Positions 15,275-23,868 of a DNA stretch of 33,406 nt are shown piece by piece. The translations under genes and the position numbers were made by a program. Location of the stretch: the NCBI GenBank assembly GCA_944387315.1, contig CALXEL010000003.1, positions 1-33,406 on the forward strand. The letters are read 5' to 3'. The DNA is from an uncultured Clostridia bacterium (GTDB taxonomy: Bacteria; Bacillota; Clostridia; Oscillospirales; Ruminococcaceae). Each line of letters starts with the position of its first letter. Within the stretch, counting starts at the first letter, position 1. Under the pieces are notes generated by a model that was not told where the DNA came from, did not search any database, and was given only the letters and a program-made list of their open reading frames with translations.

Positions 15275-15643
15275 GTGAAAGTGGCAATTGTTGGAAGTCG
15301 TAACTGTCAAAATTTAACTGTGGAAGATATGATTCCCCATCTTCCCCTCAACTGCACCCAAATTATCACAGGAGGTGCAAAGGGCATAGACAGTCTGGCT
15401 CAATCACTGGCTGAACAAATGGAAATTCCAGTGACCATAATCAAGCCAGATTACCAAGCTTATGGAAAATCGGCGCCCTATAAGCGCAACACCCTAATTG
15501 TGTCTCAGGCCGACCTGGTTTTGGCCTTCTGGGACATGTATTCCCCTGGAACAGCCAATACCATCAGTGAATGTATTCGGCTGCGGGTACCGATCCAAAT
15601 TATCCCCCTTTCAAAAGTGGAAAACAAAACTGCAATCGATTAG
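15275..15643 (+). CDS. Small SLOG/DUF2493-like nucleotide-binding protein
   Basis: 122 residues forming a single Rossmann-like fold. IVGSRN opens the first strand, and TGGAKGIDSLAQ is the glycine-rich loop typical of SLOG proteins (DUF2493, DprA, LOG), which bind nucleotides or nucleotide-derived ligands. YKRNTLIVSQADLVLAFWD supplies the second conserved half. The GTG at 15275 follows AAGGGTG. It is a single gene between spoIVB and the gerC terminator. The cellular role is unknown. Confidence 0.75.
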   Translation: MKVAIVGSRNCQNLTVEDMIPHLPLNCTQIITGGAKGIDSLAQSLAEQMEIPVTIIKPDYQAYGKSAPYKRNTLIVSQADLVLAFWDMYSPGTANTISECIRLRVPIQIIPLSKVENKTAID

Positions 15644-15656
15644 CCACATTAAAAGC

Positions 15657-15686
15657 AACCAGCGTTTTTACAAACGCTGGTTTTTT
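15657..15686. terminator. Terminator between the SLOG-like gene and gerC
   Basis: An 11-bp stem (15657-15667 with 15672-15682) followed by T6. The A-rich left flank lets it serve gerC on the other strand. Confidence 0.88.
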
Positions 15687-15703
15687 CTATGTCATGCTCT
15701 TAA

Positions 15704-16861
15704 CTATTTGCTCTCAATACGATTCTTGGCAGTTAACCCCAAACTTTTTATATCTACCCGAATATCCCACTCCATCTGAAGATTTGACATCTCTTGGGGC
15801 CAGCTGTCCTGTTGGCTCTTCCAATATTCAGGCAGATACCGATCCAGATATTTACTAAAACGAAATACATCGGTGGGACCATCCTGCTGGGCATGGCGAA
15901 AAGCCATATCCGCTTCTTGCTCTATTTCTTTCTCTATCAATTGGGTCAACAAAGGAATATGGGAAAATTCCATCTCGGTTTGCTGAGTATAAATGGCTTC
16001 CGGAATGGAACACACCACATCCAGACGCAAAGTAAAAATCAACTGGCCTCCTTCCAATTTAGGACGCAGCTGATGATATACTGGCTGCACTACAGCAGTA
16101 TAGCGGTTGTCACCCTCTTCCAGAACCATGGTGGTCTGTTCCACCTCTCCTAAAATCCATTCCGCTCCTCGGATTTCCAGCTGAGAAAAATAGAGGGTAT
16201 CCCCATCTTTAATGGGAGCCGCGCCTCCAAGAATTTGCAGCTGTCCCTCCCCATTCTCCTTTTCCTCGCTGCCCACATAGGCCAGCAATGGAGTCTCTCC
16301 GAGGCTGTTGGCGGCTCTCGCCACCTCCATCAAGGTGCTGTAAGGGGTCAATCCCGCCTCTTGGGCCAGTCCCACCATCCGCTCCATAGCGTCCGATGGC
16401 ACAATGCCCTGTTCCAACTGTAAGCCCACAATGTCCTTAGCTTTGCCATCACAGGCTAAAATTATGGTTTTAGGACGGGTTTCATGGCTGCCTGAAAAAA
16501 AGCTGATAACTCCATTGAGCTCCTTTTGTACCGCGTCCTCACCTAAAACAATCAACTGGTTGTTTCCTAAAAACACAGTTTTGCCTGTCTGTAAACTGAT
16601 TTGGCGAAAGGTATCTGCCATGGTTTTTCCTGTGGCTTCATAAACCTGGTTATTGGGTTTGCTGGCGTCAAATGCCCCTTGGGCACCTCCTCCTCCATCA
16701 TCCGGATCAAACACCTGTAGGGAAACATGGTAATTTCCGTCCTGATAATCCACACCAATGGCCTGTACAATGAGCCTATCTTTCAGCTCTATACCCGAAA
16801 ACCCGCACCCACTCAGAGGTAAAACCAAAGCCAACAGTAAAAGTATTATCCACCGTCTCAT
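15704..16861 (-). CDS. gerC: Ger(x)C-family germinant receptor lipoprotein
   Basis: 385 residues. The signal peptide ends in LSGC (Cys19 lipidated), followed by the family's LKDRLIVQAIGVDY opening and the C-terminal domain that closes Ger(x)C proteins. It is the outer-leaflet C subunit of a GerA-type germinant receptor in the spore inner membrane. The start overlaps the gerB stop by 4 bases (ATGA). The C subunit is needed for receptor function in model species. Confidence 0.93.
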   Translation of the reverse strand: MRRWIILLLLALVLPLSGCGFSGIELKDRLIVQAIGVDYQDGNYHVSLQVFDPDDGGGGAQGAFDASKPNNQVYEATGKTMADTFRQISLQTGKTVFLGNNQLIVLGEDAVQKELNGVISFFSGSHETRPKTIILACDGKAKDIVGLQLEQGIVPSDAMERMVGLAQEAGLTPYSTLMEVARAANSLGETPLLAYVGSEEKENGEGQLQILGGAAPIKDGDTLYFSQLEIRGAEWILGEVEQTTMVLEEGDNRYTAVVQPVYHQLRPKLEGGQLIFTLRLDVVCSIPEAIYTQQTEMEFSHIPLLTQLIEKEIEQEADMAFRHAQQDGPTDVFRFSKYLDRYLPEYWKSQQDSWPQEMSNLQMEWDIRVDIKSLGLTAKNRIESK

Positions 16862-17943
16862 AAACCTGGAGCCTCCTTCTTTTTTTTATGAGACAGAAAT
16901 AATAGCAATACCACCGGTATTCCCACTCCTGCCAATAAAAAAGGAATGCCATCCACAAAGGCTTCATGCAGCCACATAAGGGCAGCCAGGTCTCCAGAAA
17001 CCCACAAGGAACCAGCCAGTACAGCCACCACACTGGCTCCCAATAGCTTTCCCCGGTGTTTTCCCTGAAACAGGCGAGAAGCGCAATATGCAGACAAATA
17101 TAAATACAAGGAACATTTGATAAAAGCTATAAACACCCAGAGAGCCATATGCAGGGAATCCAGTCGCTGAATCAGAACCACCTGCGCGGAAGCCATCATG
17201 GTATAGATGGGGAAAACCTGACTTAAAGCATAGTCCCCCATAGTGAGGGAGGAATAGAAAATCATAATCAGATAATATCCCACACTGAGCGCAACAAACC
17301 ATATGCCGCCTCTGTACACTTTTCCACGCACCATAGGCACCAGCAACAGAAAGGGCACCAGCTCCAAATTTAAAGACACTCCCTGAAAAGCCACCTGCAA
17401 CACAGGTTTCCAGCCATGGCGCAAAGGAGGTAAAAGAAAAACAAAGGACAGATCTTTGGATAAACTGACAATCACCAAAAGGGTGCTCAACAGCACCACT
17501 ACCCCAAGTGCCAGAGAAAGTCTGGAAAAGGCTTCCAGGCCCATATATGCGCTATACAAAACAGCCAGTAAAAACAGTGGGATCAGCAGCAACCGACTGA
17601 CATAGGGGTAGATAGCACTGGAAAGAAAATATTGAAACTCCCCCACTGTGGAAATTGTAATAGACACACATAGAAGATAAAAACCCAAAGCGCAAAATTT
17701 TCCAAACAGGGGATGCATCCGATAACAGCAATCCAAAATATTATCCCCGGGATATAAGGATAACAGTTTTTGATAGAGCAAAACCAAAATCAGACAAACA
17801 ATACCTGAGAGAGCAATTCCCAACAGAGCGGCGCCGTTTTCCACAGTGTTCTCCTGTTTTGGGCTGAGAGTCAGCACAGAAAAGACTCTGCTTAAAAAGA
17901 GCAAAGCCACCAGCTGTCGCATATCAATTCGTGGTTGAACCAT
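16858..17943 (-). CDS. gerB: GerB-family spore germination permease
   Basis: 361 residues with about ten hydrophobic segments, an APC-superfamily-like transporter fold. This B subunit recognises the germinant in GerA-type receptors. The ATG at 17943 is preceded by GAGGAGG and overlaps the end of gerA by 20 bases. A longer frame starting at 18111 would run deep into gerA and lacks a site. The germinant cannot be inferred. Confidence 0.92.
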   Translation of the reverse strand: MVQPRIDMRQLVALLFLSRVFSVLTLSPKQENTVENGAALLGIALSGIVCLILVLLYQKLLSLYPGDNILDCCYRMHPLFGKFCALGFYLLCVSITISTVGEFQYFLSSAIYPYVSRLLLIPLFLLAVLYSAYMGLEAFSRLSLALGVVVLLSTLLVIVSLSKDLSFVFLLPPLRHGWKPVLQVAFQGVSLNLELVPFLLLVPMVRGKVYRGGIWFVALSVGYYLIMIFYSSLTMGDYALSQVFPIYTMMASAQVVLIQRLDSLHMALWVFIAFIKCSLYLYLSAYCASRLFQGKHRGKLLGASVVAVLAGSLWVSGDLAALMWLHEAFVDGIPFLLAGVGIPVVLLLFLSHKKKKEAPGL

Positions 17944-19489
17944 GGTTATCCTCCTCTCTTGGGTCGATTTCGGAGCCGGGCAAATCGGTGACAACCAAAT
18001 TCTCCTCTCCCAGCTGGCGCCAACTCCAACGGAACAAAGTATCTCGCATACTGTATAAAGACAAAGGACTGGCTGGTGTAGTTGCGGGGATTCCCATTGG
18101 ATTAATGGCACAGAGATTGACCCCGGCTATAGCCAACCCTAAGGTCAGACCAAACAATCCAAACCAGCCTCCCAACAAAATGAACACAAAACGCAAAACA
18201 GTAACTGGCTCATAGAGAGAAGGTACTACAAAGGAGCTAATGGCTGTAAGAGCCACTACCATAACCATAGGGGTACCAATTAAGCCGGCGGTCACCGCAG
18301 CGTCTCCAATGACCAACGCTCCTACAATACTGACAGCGTGCCCCACTGGGCGGGGCAGACGCAAGCCTGCCTCCCGCATGATCTCATAGATTAAATGGAT
18401 TAACAGCGCCTCAAAAACCAGTGGAAAAGGCGTTCCTTCCTCACTGGTAGCTACGTTGAATAGCAAAGCATCGGGGAACAACTCGGGATGAAAGGTGGCG
18501 ATAGCCACATAGAGTCCTGGGAGTAAAATCGTCATAAAAAAAGAAAAATATTTTAACCAGCGGATAAAAGTCGCATAGTAAGGACGATTGGCGTAATCAT
18601 CCATACTCTGGAAATTTTCATGGAACAGAAAAGGTAAAATCAAAGCGAACGGAGTACCATCTACCAGAATACCGATCCGTCCCTCGGAAACCTTGGCGCA
18701 CATGGTATCCGGACGTTCTGTGGTACCTACCCCTGTAAAGATAGAAAAAGGACGACTGTCAAAGAAAGGCTGCAAATAGCCGGATTCCATCACATTGTCC
18801 AGAGGAATTTGGGAAATCCGGTAACGCACCTGTTCCAGAAGCTGATCAGATACCAGGTCGGTCCGATAGACCAGACAGAGATCGGTACGGCTTTTTACCC
18901 CAACCTGTAACAGCTCCAACTTGAGATGAGGCGTTTTTAACCTGCGGCGTATCATAGTCATATTGATACGCAGTGCCTCCACAAATCCCTCCCGGGAACC
19001 CCGGACATTGGTTTCCGAAGAGGGTTCCGAAATGGAGCGGAAAGAAAATCCCTGTATGCCCAGAGCCGTTCCCTTGGACATGCCATCTACCAGCAGCACG
19101 ACAAATCCAGACATAATAAAGGCGAACAATTCCCCAAAGGTTAAAAACTCTTTTTGGTCACCAGCCAAAAGGGTTTTTTGATCCATCCATTCCATCAGCT
19201 TTTGGGGAGTGGGTTCTTTGAGCTGCAAAGCGGTCAAAGGCTCTATAACAATTTCTGTCAGGGTTTGTAAATTAAACATTCCCTCACACATAACAAAAGC
19301 AACTGGAATACCGCTGATTGTTATCTGCCGGACCAATAGATCGCTGGTATTGCTGCACAGTTCACGCAATCGCACCAGATCATCCAGCAGAACTCCTGAT
19401 AATCGTTCCGAAAGTCTGGGGTCAGCTGCGGGAGCCTGATATGAGCTACGAATATCCCGCCGTAAAACATTTTTAAGCCAGCGAAACAT
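17924..19489 (-). CDS. gerA: GerA-family spore germination protein
   Basis: 521 residues. A soluble N-terminal domain (about 1-300) leads to four or five membrane helices, with the family motif PFALILPFLFHENFQSMDDY before them. The A subunit forms an oligomeric ion channel that opens when the receptor binds its germinant. The ATG at 19489 follows GGGAGG. It is the first gene of a gerA-gerB-gerC operon with overlapping genes. A sigma-G-like promoter lies 50 bases upstream. Confidence 0.95.
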   Translation of the reverse strand: MFRWLKNVLRRDIRSSYQAPAADPRLSERLSGVLLDDLVRLRELCSNTSDLLVRQITISGIPVAFVMCEGMFNLQTLTEIVIEPLTALQLKEPTPQKLMEWMDQKTLLAGDQKEFLTFGELFAFIMSGFVVLLVDGMSKGTALGIQGFSFRSISEPSSETNVRGSREGFVEALRINMTMIRRRLKTPHLKLELLQVGVKSRTDLCLVYRTDLVSDQLLEQVRYRISQIPLDNVMESGYLQPFFDSRPFSIFTGVGTTERPDTMCAKVSEGRIGILVDGTPFALILPFLFHENFQSMDDYANRPYYATFIRWLKYFSFFMTILLPGLYVAIATFHPELFPDALLFNVATSEEGTPFPLVFEALLIHLIYEIMREAGLRLPRPVGHAVSIVGALVIGDAAVTAGLIGTPMVMVVALTAISSFVVPSLYEPVTVLRFVFILLGGWFGLFGLTLGLAIAGVNLCAINPMGIPATTPASPLSLYSMRDTLFRWSWRQLGEENLVVTDLPGSEIDPREEDNHGSTTN

Positions 19490-19538
19490 AAAATTCCTCC
19501 CATTTATCCAATAAAAGCCTCTTTTACTTTTCTCTTTT

Positions 19539-19567
19539 CAGTATTGCCACCCTTTTGCGGAATATGC
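19539..19567 (-). promoter_or_regulatory. Candidate sigma-G promoter for gerA
   Basis: Minus strand: GCATA (19567-19563), 17-base spacer, AATACTG (19545-19539). The -10 matches 5 of 7 of the CATHHTA consensus. It is weak alone, but the position and gene are right. Confidence 0.35.
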
Positions 19568-19600
19568 CCGTAAGCGTACCTGTTTCACCTATGTCAACAG

Positions 19601-19630
19601 GCATAAACAATGCTTTACTGGTCCATACTA
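19601..19630 (+). promoter_or_regulatory. Sigma-G promoter for DUF421-DUF4363
   Basis: GCATA (19601-19605), 18-base spacer, CATACTA (19624-19630). Both elements match the GHATR and CATHHTA forespore sigma-G consensus. The ATG lies 36 bases further on. Confidence 0.6.
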
Positions 19631-19665
19631 GAAACCATGAAATTTGGAAAAAGGGGGAAAAGAAA

Positions 19666-20349
19666 ATGTATGTCTCTCTCTTTCGCACTATATTGCTCTA
19701 TTTGCTCATTGTAGTGGGGCTGCGAATTATGGGAAAACGGCAATTGGGGGAGATGCAACCATCTGAGCTGGTGGTAACTATCCTGATTTCCAACATTGCC
19801 ACCTTACCCATAGAGGATTCCAATGTCCCCTTTTTAGGTGGAGCCATTCCCATACTCACCATCGTTTGTTTTGAGGTTTTTGCCTCTACATGCGCTTTAA
19901 AAAGCCAAAGGATTCGCAAAATTATTTCTGGAAATCCCCGTATTATTATCCGAGATGGCGTTATCGACCAAAAGGAGCTGCGGGAGTTGCGTCTCTCTAT
20001 TGATGATTTGATGGAACAGCTCCGTTCCAGCAGCATTTTTGACCCGAAAGAGGTTTTGTTTGCCATTCTGGAAACCACAGGGAAACTTTCAATATATCCT
20101 AAATTTTCCGCCCGTCCTGTCACGCCTCAGGTACTGCAAATTTCTCCTCCTGCAACATCTGACGCACCTCCTATGGTGCTAATCAGTGATGGGAAAGTTG
20201 TTCCAGATAGTTTGCACTACTGCAATTTAGATGAAAAATGGCTTGCAAAAACCATAAAAGAAAACGGTTACAAGCCAGAGGATATTTTCCTCATGACCTG
20301 TAACCGTAACGCGGACTACTATATTGTACCCAAGGAGACCAAACAATGA
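19666..20349 (+). CDS. DUF421 (YetF-type) membrane protein
   Basis: 227 residues. Two or three N-terminal helices (about 3-75, with the family GLRIMGKRQLGEMQPSEL) lead to the cytoplasmic DUF421 domain. Bacillus relatives (YetF, YrbG, YdfS and others) are mostly expressed in the forespore and some are linked to spore resistance or germination. The molecular role is unknown. The ATG at 19666 follows GGGGGAAAAG. The stop overlaps the next start by 4 bases. The sigma-G-like promoter and the divergent germination operon support a spore role. Confidence 0.88.
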   Translation: MYVSLFRTILLYLLIVVGLRIMGKRQLGEMQPSELVVTILISNIATLPIEDSNVPFLGGAIPILTIVCFEVFASTCALKSQRIRKIISGNPRIIIRDGVIDQKELRELRLSIDDLMEQLRSSSIFDPKEVLFAILETTGKLSIYPKFSARPVTPQVLQISPPATSDAPPMVLISDGKVVPDSLHYCNLDEKWLAKTIKENGYKPEDIFLMTCNRNADYYIVPKETKQ

Positions 20350-20726
20350 AACGGTTTTATCTCTCATTGGCTGTCTTTATCGGCCTGCTAGCCATTTGTG
20401 GATTTGCGTTACTGAAAATTGCCCAAACAAAGGAAGAAGTAGAAACCATGCTGGAAAGGATTACTTCTTCCGTCGAATCAGGAGATCTGCAATCCGCCCA
20501 AAGGCTATCAGATGAACTGATTACCTATTGGATTCCCCAGGAACATAAATTGATTCGCTATATCCGCCATGGGGAATTGGATACAATTACTCTATCCCTA
20601 TCCCGTCTGCCCTCCTTGATTCGCTATGAAAATCTTTCAGAATTTTTAGCAGAAATCAATCAGGTACAAACTGTACTCAACCATATTTGGGACTCAGAAA
20701 TTCCAGTATTGCGCAATATTCTTTGA
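20346..20726 (+). CDS. DUF4363 protein, partner of DUF421
   Basis: 126 residues: one N-terminal membrane helix (about 5-25) and a helical extracytoplasmic domain. It is often found directly after a DUF421 gene in spore formers. Here the coupling is by ATGA overlap, suggesting the two proteins act together in the forespore membrane. Function is not known. Its stop lies only two bases from the nrdR stop on the other strand. Confidence 0.85.
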   Translation: MKRFYLSLAVFIGLLAICGFALLKIAQTKEEVETMLERITSSVESGDLQSAQRLSDELITYWIPQEHKLIRYIRHGELDTITLSLSRLPSLIRYENLSEFLAEINQVQTVLNHIWDSEIPVLRNIL

Positions 20727-20728
20727 AA

Positions 20729-21190
20729 TCAGCGCTCTTTGGATTCCAAAATTTTTTTCAGTTCTGCCATAAAAGAATTAATGTCCTTAAACTGCCGGTA
20801 CACTGAGGCAAAGCGCACATATGCTACCTCATCAATATCTTTTAGCTTATCCATAGCCAACTCACCAATTTGCAGCGATGTAATCTCCCGATCCAGGGTA
20901 TTGCGCAAACTGTTTTCAATCTCATCTACTGCCTCTTCCAGCTGACTCATAGAGACCGGACGTTTTTCACAGGCACGCATCATGCCAGTCAGCAATTTAT
21001 CCCGGTCAAAAACCTCCCTGGATTTATCCTTTTTGATAATCATCAGGGGGGTTGTTTCAATTACCTCATATGTTGTGAATCGCTTAAGACATTTTAAACA
21101 TTCCCGCCGTCTGCGAATACGTTCTCCCTCGTCCGTAGGGCGGGAATCTACCACTTTGCTTTCGTCATAACCACAGTAAGGACATTTCAA
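20729..21190 (-). CDS. nrdR: Transcriptional repressor NrdR
   Basis: 153 residues, the standard length. A zinc ribbon (Cys3, Cys6, Cys31, Cys34) with the basic RIRRRREC segment binds NrdR boxes. An ATP-cone (about 46-140) senses ATP/dATP to repress ribonucleotide reductase genes. The start is TTG at 21190 with GAGGG upstream, fitting the family's conserved MKCPYCG opening. No nrd genes are in the window. Confidence 0.97.
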   Translation of the reverse strand: MKCPYCGYDESKVVDSRPTDEGERIRRRRECLKCLKRFTTYEVIETTPLMIIKKDKSREVFDRDKLLTGMMRACEKRPVSMSQLEEAVDEIENSLRNTLDREITSLQIGELAMDKLKDIDEVAYVRFASVYRQFKDINSFMAELKKILESKER

Positions 21191-21268
21191 ATCTTTTCCC
21201 TCACTTCTTTGTCATATGGGCTAATCATACCATTTAAAACCATACAAAGCAAGTGCTTTCAGCTGGTC

Positions 21269-21532
21269 TTAAAGATAGAGGCTCTCAACAAAGTCCGCAA
21301 GCACATCCTCTACATGAATCCTGTGAAGTTGGCCGCTGTTACAACGGGCAACAAATTCTTCTATCACCTCTCTTTCTGTTGACAGATCATTGACCTGCCG
21401 AATCAACTTACCTTGGAAATCGTACACCGTTACACCATACACAATTTTAGGCAAAGGTTCGTCATCTGCTCCTCCTGTTTGACAGCTGCAAACCTGTAAC
21501 GTAACAATTTCTTTTTCCACTCCCCTTATCAT
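21269..21532 (-). CDS. Small DUF6514-like protein under likely Spo0A control
   Basis: 87 residues, acidic, soluble and mostly beta then alpha (about 28-50, then helices). The VYGVTVYDFQGKLIR and RIHVEDVLADF segments resemble the DUF6514 family, which is common in Clostridia and has no known function. AGGGAGG precedes the ATG. The promoter is overlapped by two exact Spo0A boxes (21600-21616), so a role early in sporulation is likely. The family call is from memory of the pattern. Confidence 0.7.
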   Translation of the reverse strand: MIRGVEKEIVTLQVCSCQTGGADDEPLPKIVYGVTVYDFQGKLIRQVNDLSTEREVIEEFVARCNSGQLHRIHVEDVLADFVESLYL

Positions 21533-21566
21533 ATTCCATAACCTCCCTGGTTGGTGTTTTTATTAT

Positions 21567-21595
21567 ACTATAGACAAAGGGATTGGACTAGTAAA
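21567..21595 (-). promoter_or_regulatory. Promoter of the DUF6514-like gene
   Basis: Minus strand: TTTACT (21595-21590), 17-base spacer, TATAGT (21572-21567). A second -10, TATAAT, overlaps at 21567-21562. The weak -35 fits an activator-dependent promoter. Confidence 0.45.
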
Positions 21596-21599
21596 ATAC

Positions 21600-21616
21600 T
21601 TCGACAAAATTCGACA
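21600..21616 (-). promoter_or_regulatory. Two tandem Spo0A boxes
   Basis: Minus strand: TGTCGAA (21616-21610) and TTTGTCGAA (21608-21600). Both carry the exact TGTCGAA core, in the same direction and 10 bases apart. They end 5 bases before the -35 of the DUF6514-like gene. Confidence 0.75.
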
Positions 21617-21721
21617 GTTTTCACGGCATATCCGTTCAACCCGTACAGAGCCATACAAATTCAGAAACACTTTTTCGCCCAAATTAATAAAATTTTTCTA
21701 AATTTGTAATATTTAACCATT

Positions 21722-22507
21722 TTAAAAATTTTCAATATCCTTCTGAAGTTTTTTGTAAGAAATATCCAAATCTGTTATCAAATGAAAGTTGGAACGGTAC
21801 AATTCCAAAACCACACTAGGTTTTTCAGACAAGGGCAAAACTACATTTAGCAGATCCGCAACCCTGAAAATCCCCTGGCCATAAGGAACACAGTCCTCCT
21901 GTAAAGTGTGATCGCTAATATGAATATGGCGAATCCGTCCCCTCATAGCCCGAGCCATATCTAGGGGATCAACGCCTGCTCGCAGCGCTTGTTTGACATC
22001 CAAAACCGTACCACACTGAGGAAGCTTATGCCCCATTTCCTCAAAAAAATCCGGAACCGCCCCTACGCAGCGTTCTACATTTTCATGCACCAACTCTACG
22101 CCAAAAGATCTTGCGTCCTGACAAAGCTGTGAGTACCGGTTAAAATATTCTTCCCGGCTTAGATCACAGTGTTTGAATGCCCCATGAAATATTACATAAT
22201 CCGCTCCCAAAATTTTTGCGGCCCGGTAATAGTTTCGGTAATATTCCATGCCGTCCTCAAACCTTCTGGGATAGTTGGAAAAAAACAAAAATGGTTCGAA
22301 TCCAGAAGTATAGGGATGAATCGCCAAAATTCTCATTCCCGCCCCATCAGCCACATGGCGCAGTCTCTGGCAAAAGTCGGGCTGCAACTCCTGATGGCTG
22401 TTGATAAAAACTTCGGTAAAGGTAACCGATAGATTGGCCAATTGTTCTAGTGCCTCTTCTGTTGGCATAGGATACAGACAGGCAGTGGAAACCCCCACAT
22501 TTAGCAT
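21722..22507 (-). CDS. TIM-barrel sugar isomerase/epimerase-like protein
   Basis: 261 residues of the AP-endonuclease-2/xylose isomerase-like barrel. Conserved polar segments expected of the metal site are visible: AIHPYTSG (about 62-69), VIFHGAF, LVHENVE, VLDVKQA, HIHISDH and VLELYR. Such proteins isomerise or epimerise sugars or cyclitols, or act as endonuclease IV-like enzymes. The substrate is not evident. The start at 22507 follows GAAGGTG. It is a single gene divergent from a small membrane protein. Confidence 0.82.
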   Translation of the reverse strand: MLNVGVSTACLYPMPTEEALEQLANLSVTFTEVFINSHQELQPDFCQRLRHVADGAGMRILAIHPYTSGFEPFLFFSNYPRRFEDGMEYYRNYYRAAKILGADYVIFHGAFKHCDLSREEYFNRYSQLCQDARSFGVELVHENVERCVGAVPDFFEEMGHKLPQCGTVLDVKQALRAGVDPLDMARAMRGRIRHIHISDHTLQEDCVPYGQGIFRVADLLNVVLPLSEKPSVVLELYRSNFHLITDLDISYKKLQKDIENF

Positions 22508-22540
22508 GAAATAATCACCTTCTCTGGAAGATATTATACA

Positions 22541-22569
22541 TTGTTCTGCTGTCTATTGTATGGTATTCT
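22541..22569 (+). promoter_or_regulatory. Promoter of the small membrane protein
   Basis: TTGTTC (22541-22546), 17-base spacer, TATTCT (22564-22569), 41 bases before the ATG. Confidence 0.5.
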
Positions 22570-22609
22570 GAAACAAAGCGCAAATCAAAAGGAAAGGAAA
22601 AGTTATAAC

Positions 22610-22873
22610 ATGAAGCTGCTGCAAGATATCTACCAGCATATGAAAAAACTTTCCCCTTTTTCCAAAGGGACGCTTTTAATAGGCCTGTATTTAATGACCT
22701 TGTGCTCTATGCTTGGTACATACACCCAATATACCGCTTATCACTCAGGAAACTACATTCAAAAAATGGCACTCAGTCGTCTGTTTTTTGAAGCCGCTCC
22801 TGCCTGTCTGGCAGCAGCGGCATGTGCAGCATTTTTGTGTGACTGTATTGAAAAACAGTACCTGCGCCGCTGA
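22610..22873 (+). CDS. Small two-helix membrane protein, unknown function
   Basis: 87 residues with two predicted membrane helices (about 20-37 and 60-77) and short charged ends. I do not recognise a family. AAAGGAAAAG precedes the ATG at 22610. A promoter and a strong terminator frame it as a real single gene. It may be clostridial or lineage-specific. Confidence 0.65.
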   Translation: MKLLQDIYQHMKKLSPFSKGTLLIGLYLMTLCSMLGTYTQYTAYHSGNYIQKMALSRLFFEAAPACLAAAACAAFLCDCIEKQYLRR

Positions 22874-22898
22874 TGAAAGCACCTTAGCTGGGAAAGAA

Positions 22899-22938
22899 AA
22901 AAGCGCCACAAAGGCTTCGCTCTTTGTGGCGCTTTTGT
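22899..22938. terminator. Bidirectional terminator
   Basis: A perfect 15-bp stem (22899-22913 with 22922-22936) between the small membrane protein (+) and secF (-). Confidence 0.9.
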
Positions 22939-22947
22939 AAATAGAAA

Positions 22948-23868
22948 TCAAGCCGCTTTCTTTTGAGTTTTGTAATTCTGCCACATAACCCAGAGACAGC
23001 TGGAAATACACAAAGAAGAATAAACACCGGAGATCATACCGATAATCAGCGGGAAAGAGAAAGACAAAATGGAATCCACATGATATACCAGCGCAACCAC
23101 AGAAACTACAACCATTGCGGTAACGGTAGTAACTGTAGTGGCCAAGGAACGGGTGAGAGACTGATTGAGGCTTTTATTCACCAATTCCGCTGTTGTCAGC
23201 TTGTTGCCATACAATCTCTTATTTTCCCGAATCCGGTCGTAAATAACAATAGTATCATTGAGAGAATATCCCAGAATGGTCAACAATACAGCAATAAAGT
23301 TGTCATCGATGGAAATTTTAAAGATGATAAAGGTAGCGAATACCGCCAACAGGTCATGGAACAACGCGATTACCGCGCAAACACCAGCGGACCAACCGCC
23401 GATCTTTTTAAACCGGAAAGCAATATAACAGATCATCAAAACAGAGGCAAATGCCACTGACACCAAACATTTGGCCAAAAACTCTTTACCGATCACTGGA
23501 TCTACCACATTGATAGAAACTGACTCCACATTGTTTTCAGGAAAAGCCTTTTGCAGGGCGTCAATGAGCTCCAACTGCTTGTCAGAGTTGATGCCGCTTA
23601 CATCAGGTGTAGAAACTACATAGCTGGTTTTTTGACTTACAGTATCGGTTTGGGTTTGCAAATTCACCTGCTGACCCAAAGTATCCTCCACAATTTTCTC
23701 AAAATCGGCCTTGGCGATCTCACCATCATAGGAATAGGTCATGATGGCACCGCCTTTAAACTGGATGTCCAAATTTACGCCAAATACAAAGGAACAAACC
23801 AAAGCCACTGCCAGGAAGCCCAGCGAAATAGTAAAAAAGATTTTTTTCTTTCCAATAAAGTCAAACAT
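22948..23868 (-). CDS. secF: Protein translocase subunit SecF
   Basis: 306 residues, six membrane helices with a periplasm-side domain after the first. The FKGGAIMTYSY opening and the YSLNDTIVIYDRIREN motif in helix 4-5 are diagnostic. With SecD it uses the proton gradient to help pull proteins out of SecYEG. Its start overlaps the secD stop (TAATG). Confidence 0.97.
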   Translation of the reverse strand: MFDFIGKKKIFFTISLGFLAVALVCSFVFGVNLDIQFKGGAIMTYSYDGEIAKADFEKIVEDTLGQQVNLQTQTDTVSQKTSYVVSTPDVSGINSDKQLELIDALQKAFPENNVESVSINVVDPVIGKEFLAKCLVSVAFASVLMICYIAFRFKKIGGWSAGVCAVIALFHDLLAVFATFIIFKISIDDNFIAVLLTILGYSLNDTIVIYDRIRENKRLYGNKLTTAELVNKSLNQSLTRSLATTVTTVTAMVVVSVVALVYHVDSILSFSFPLIIGMISGVYSSLCISSCLWVMWQNYKTQKKAA

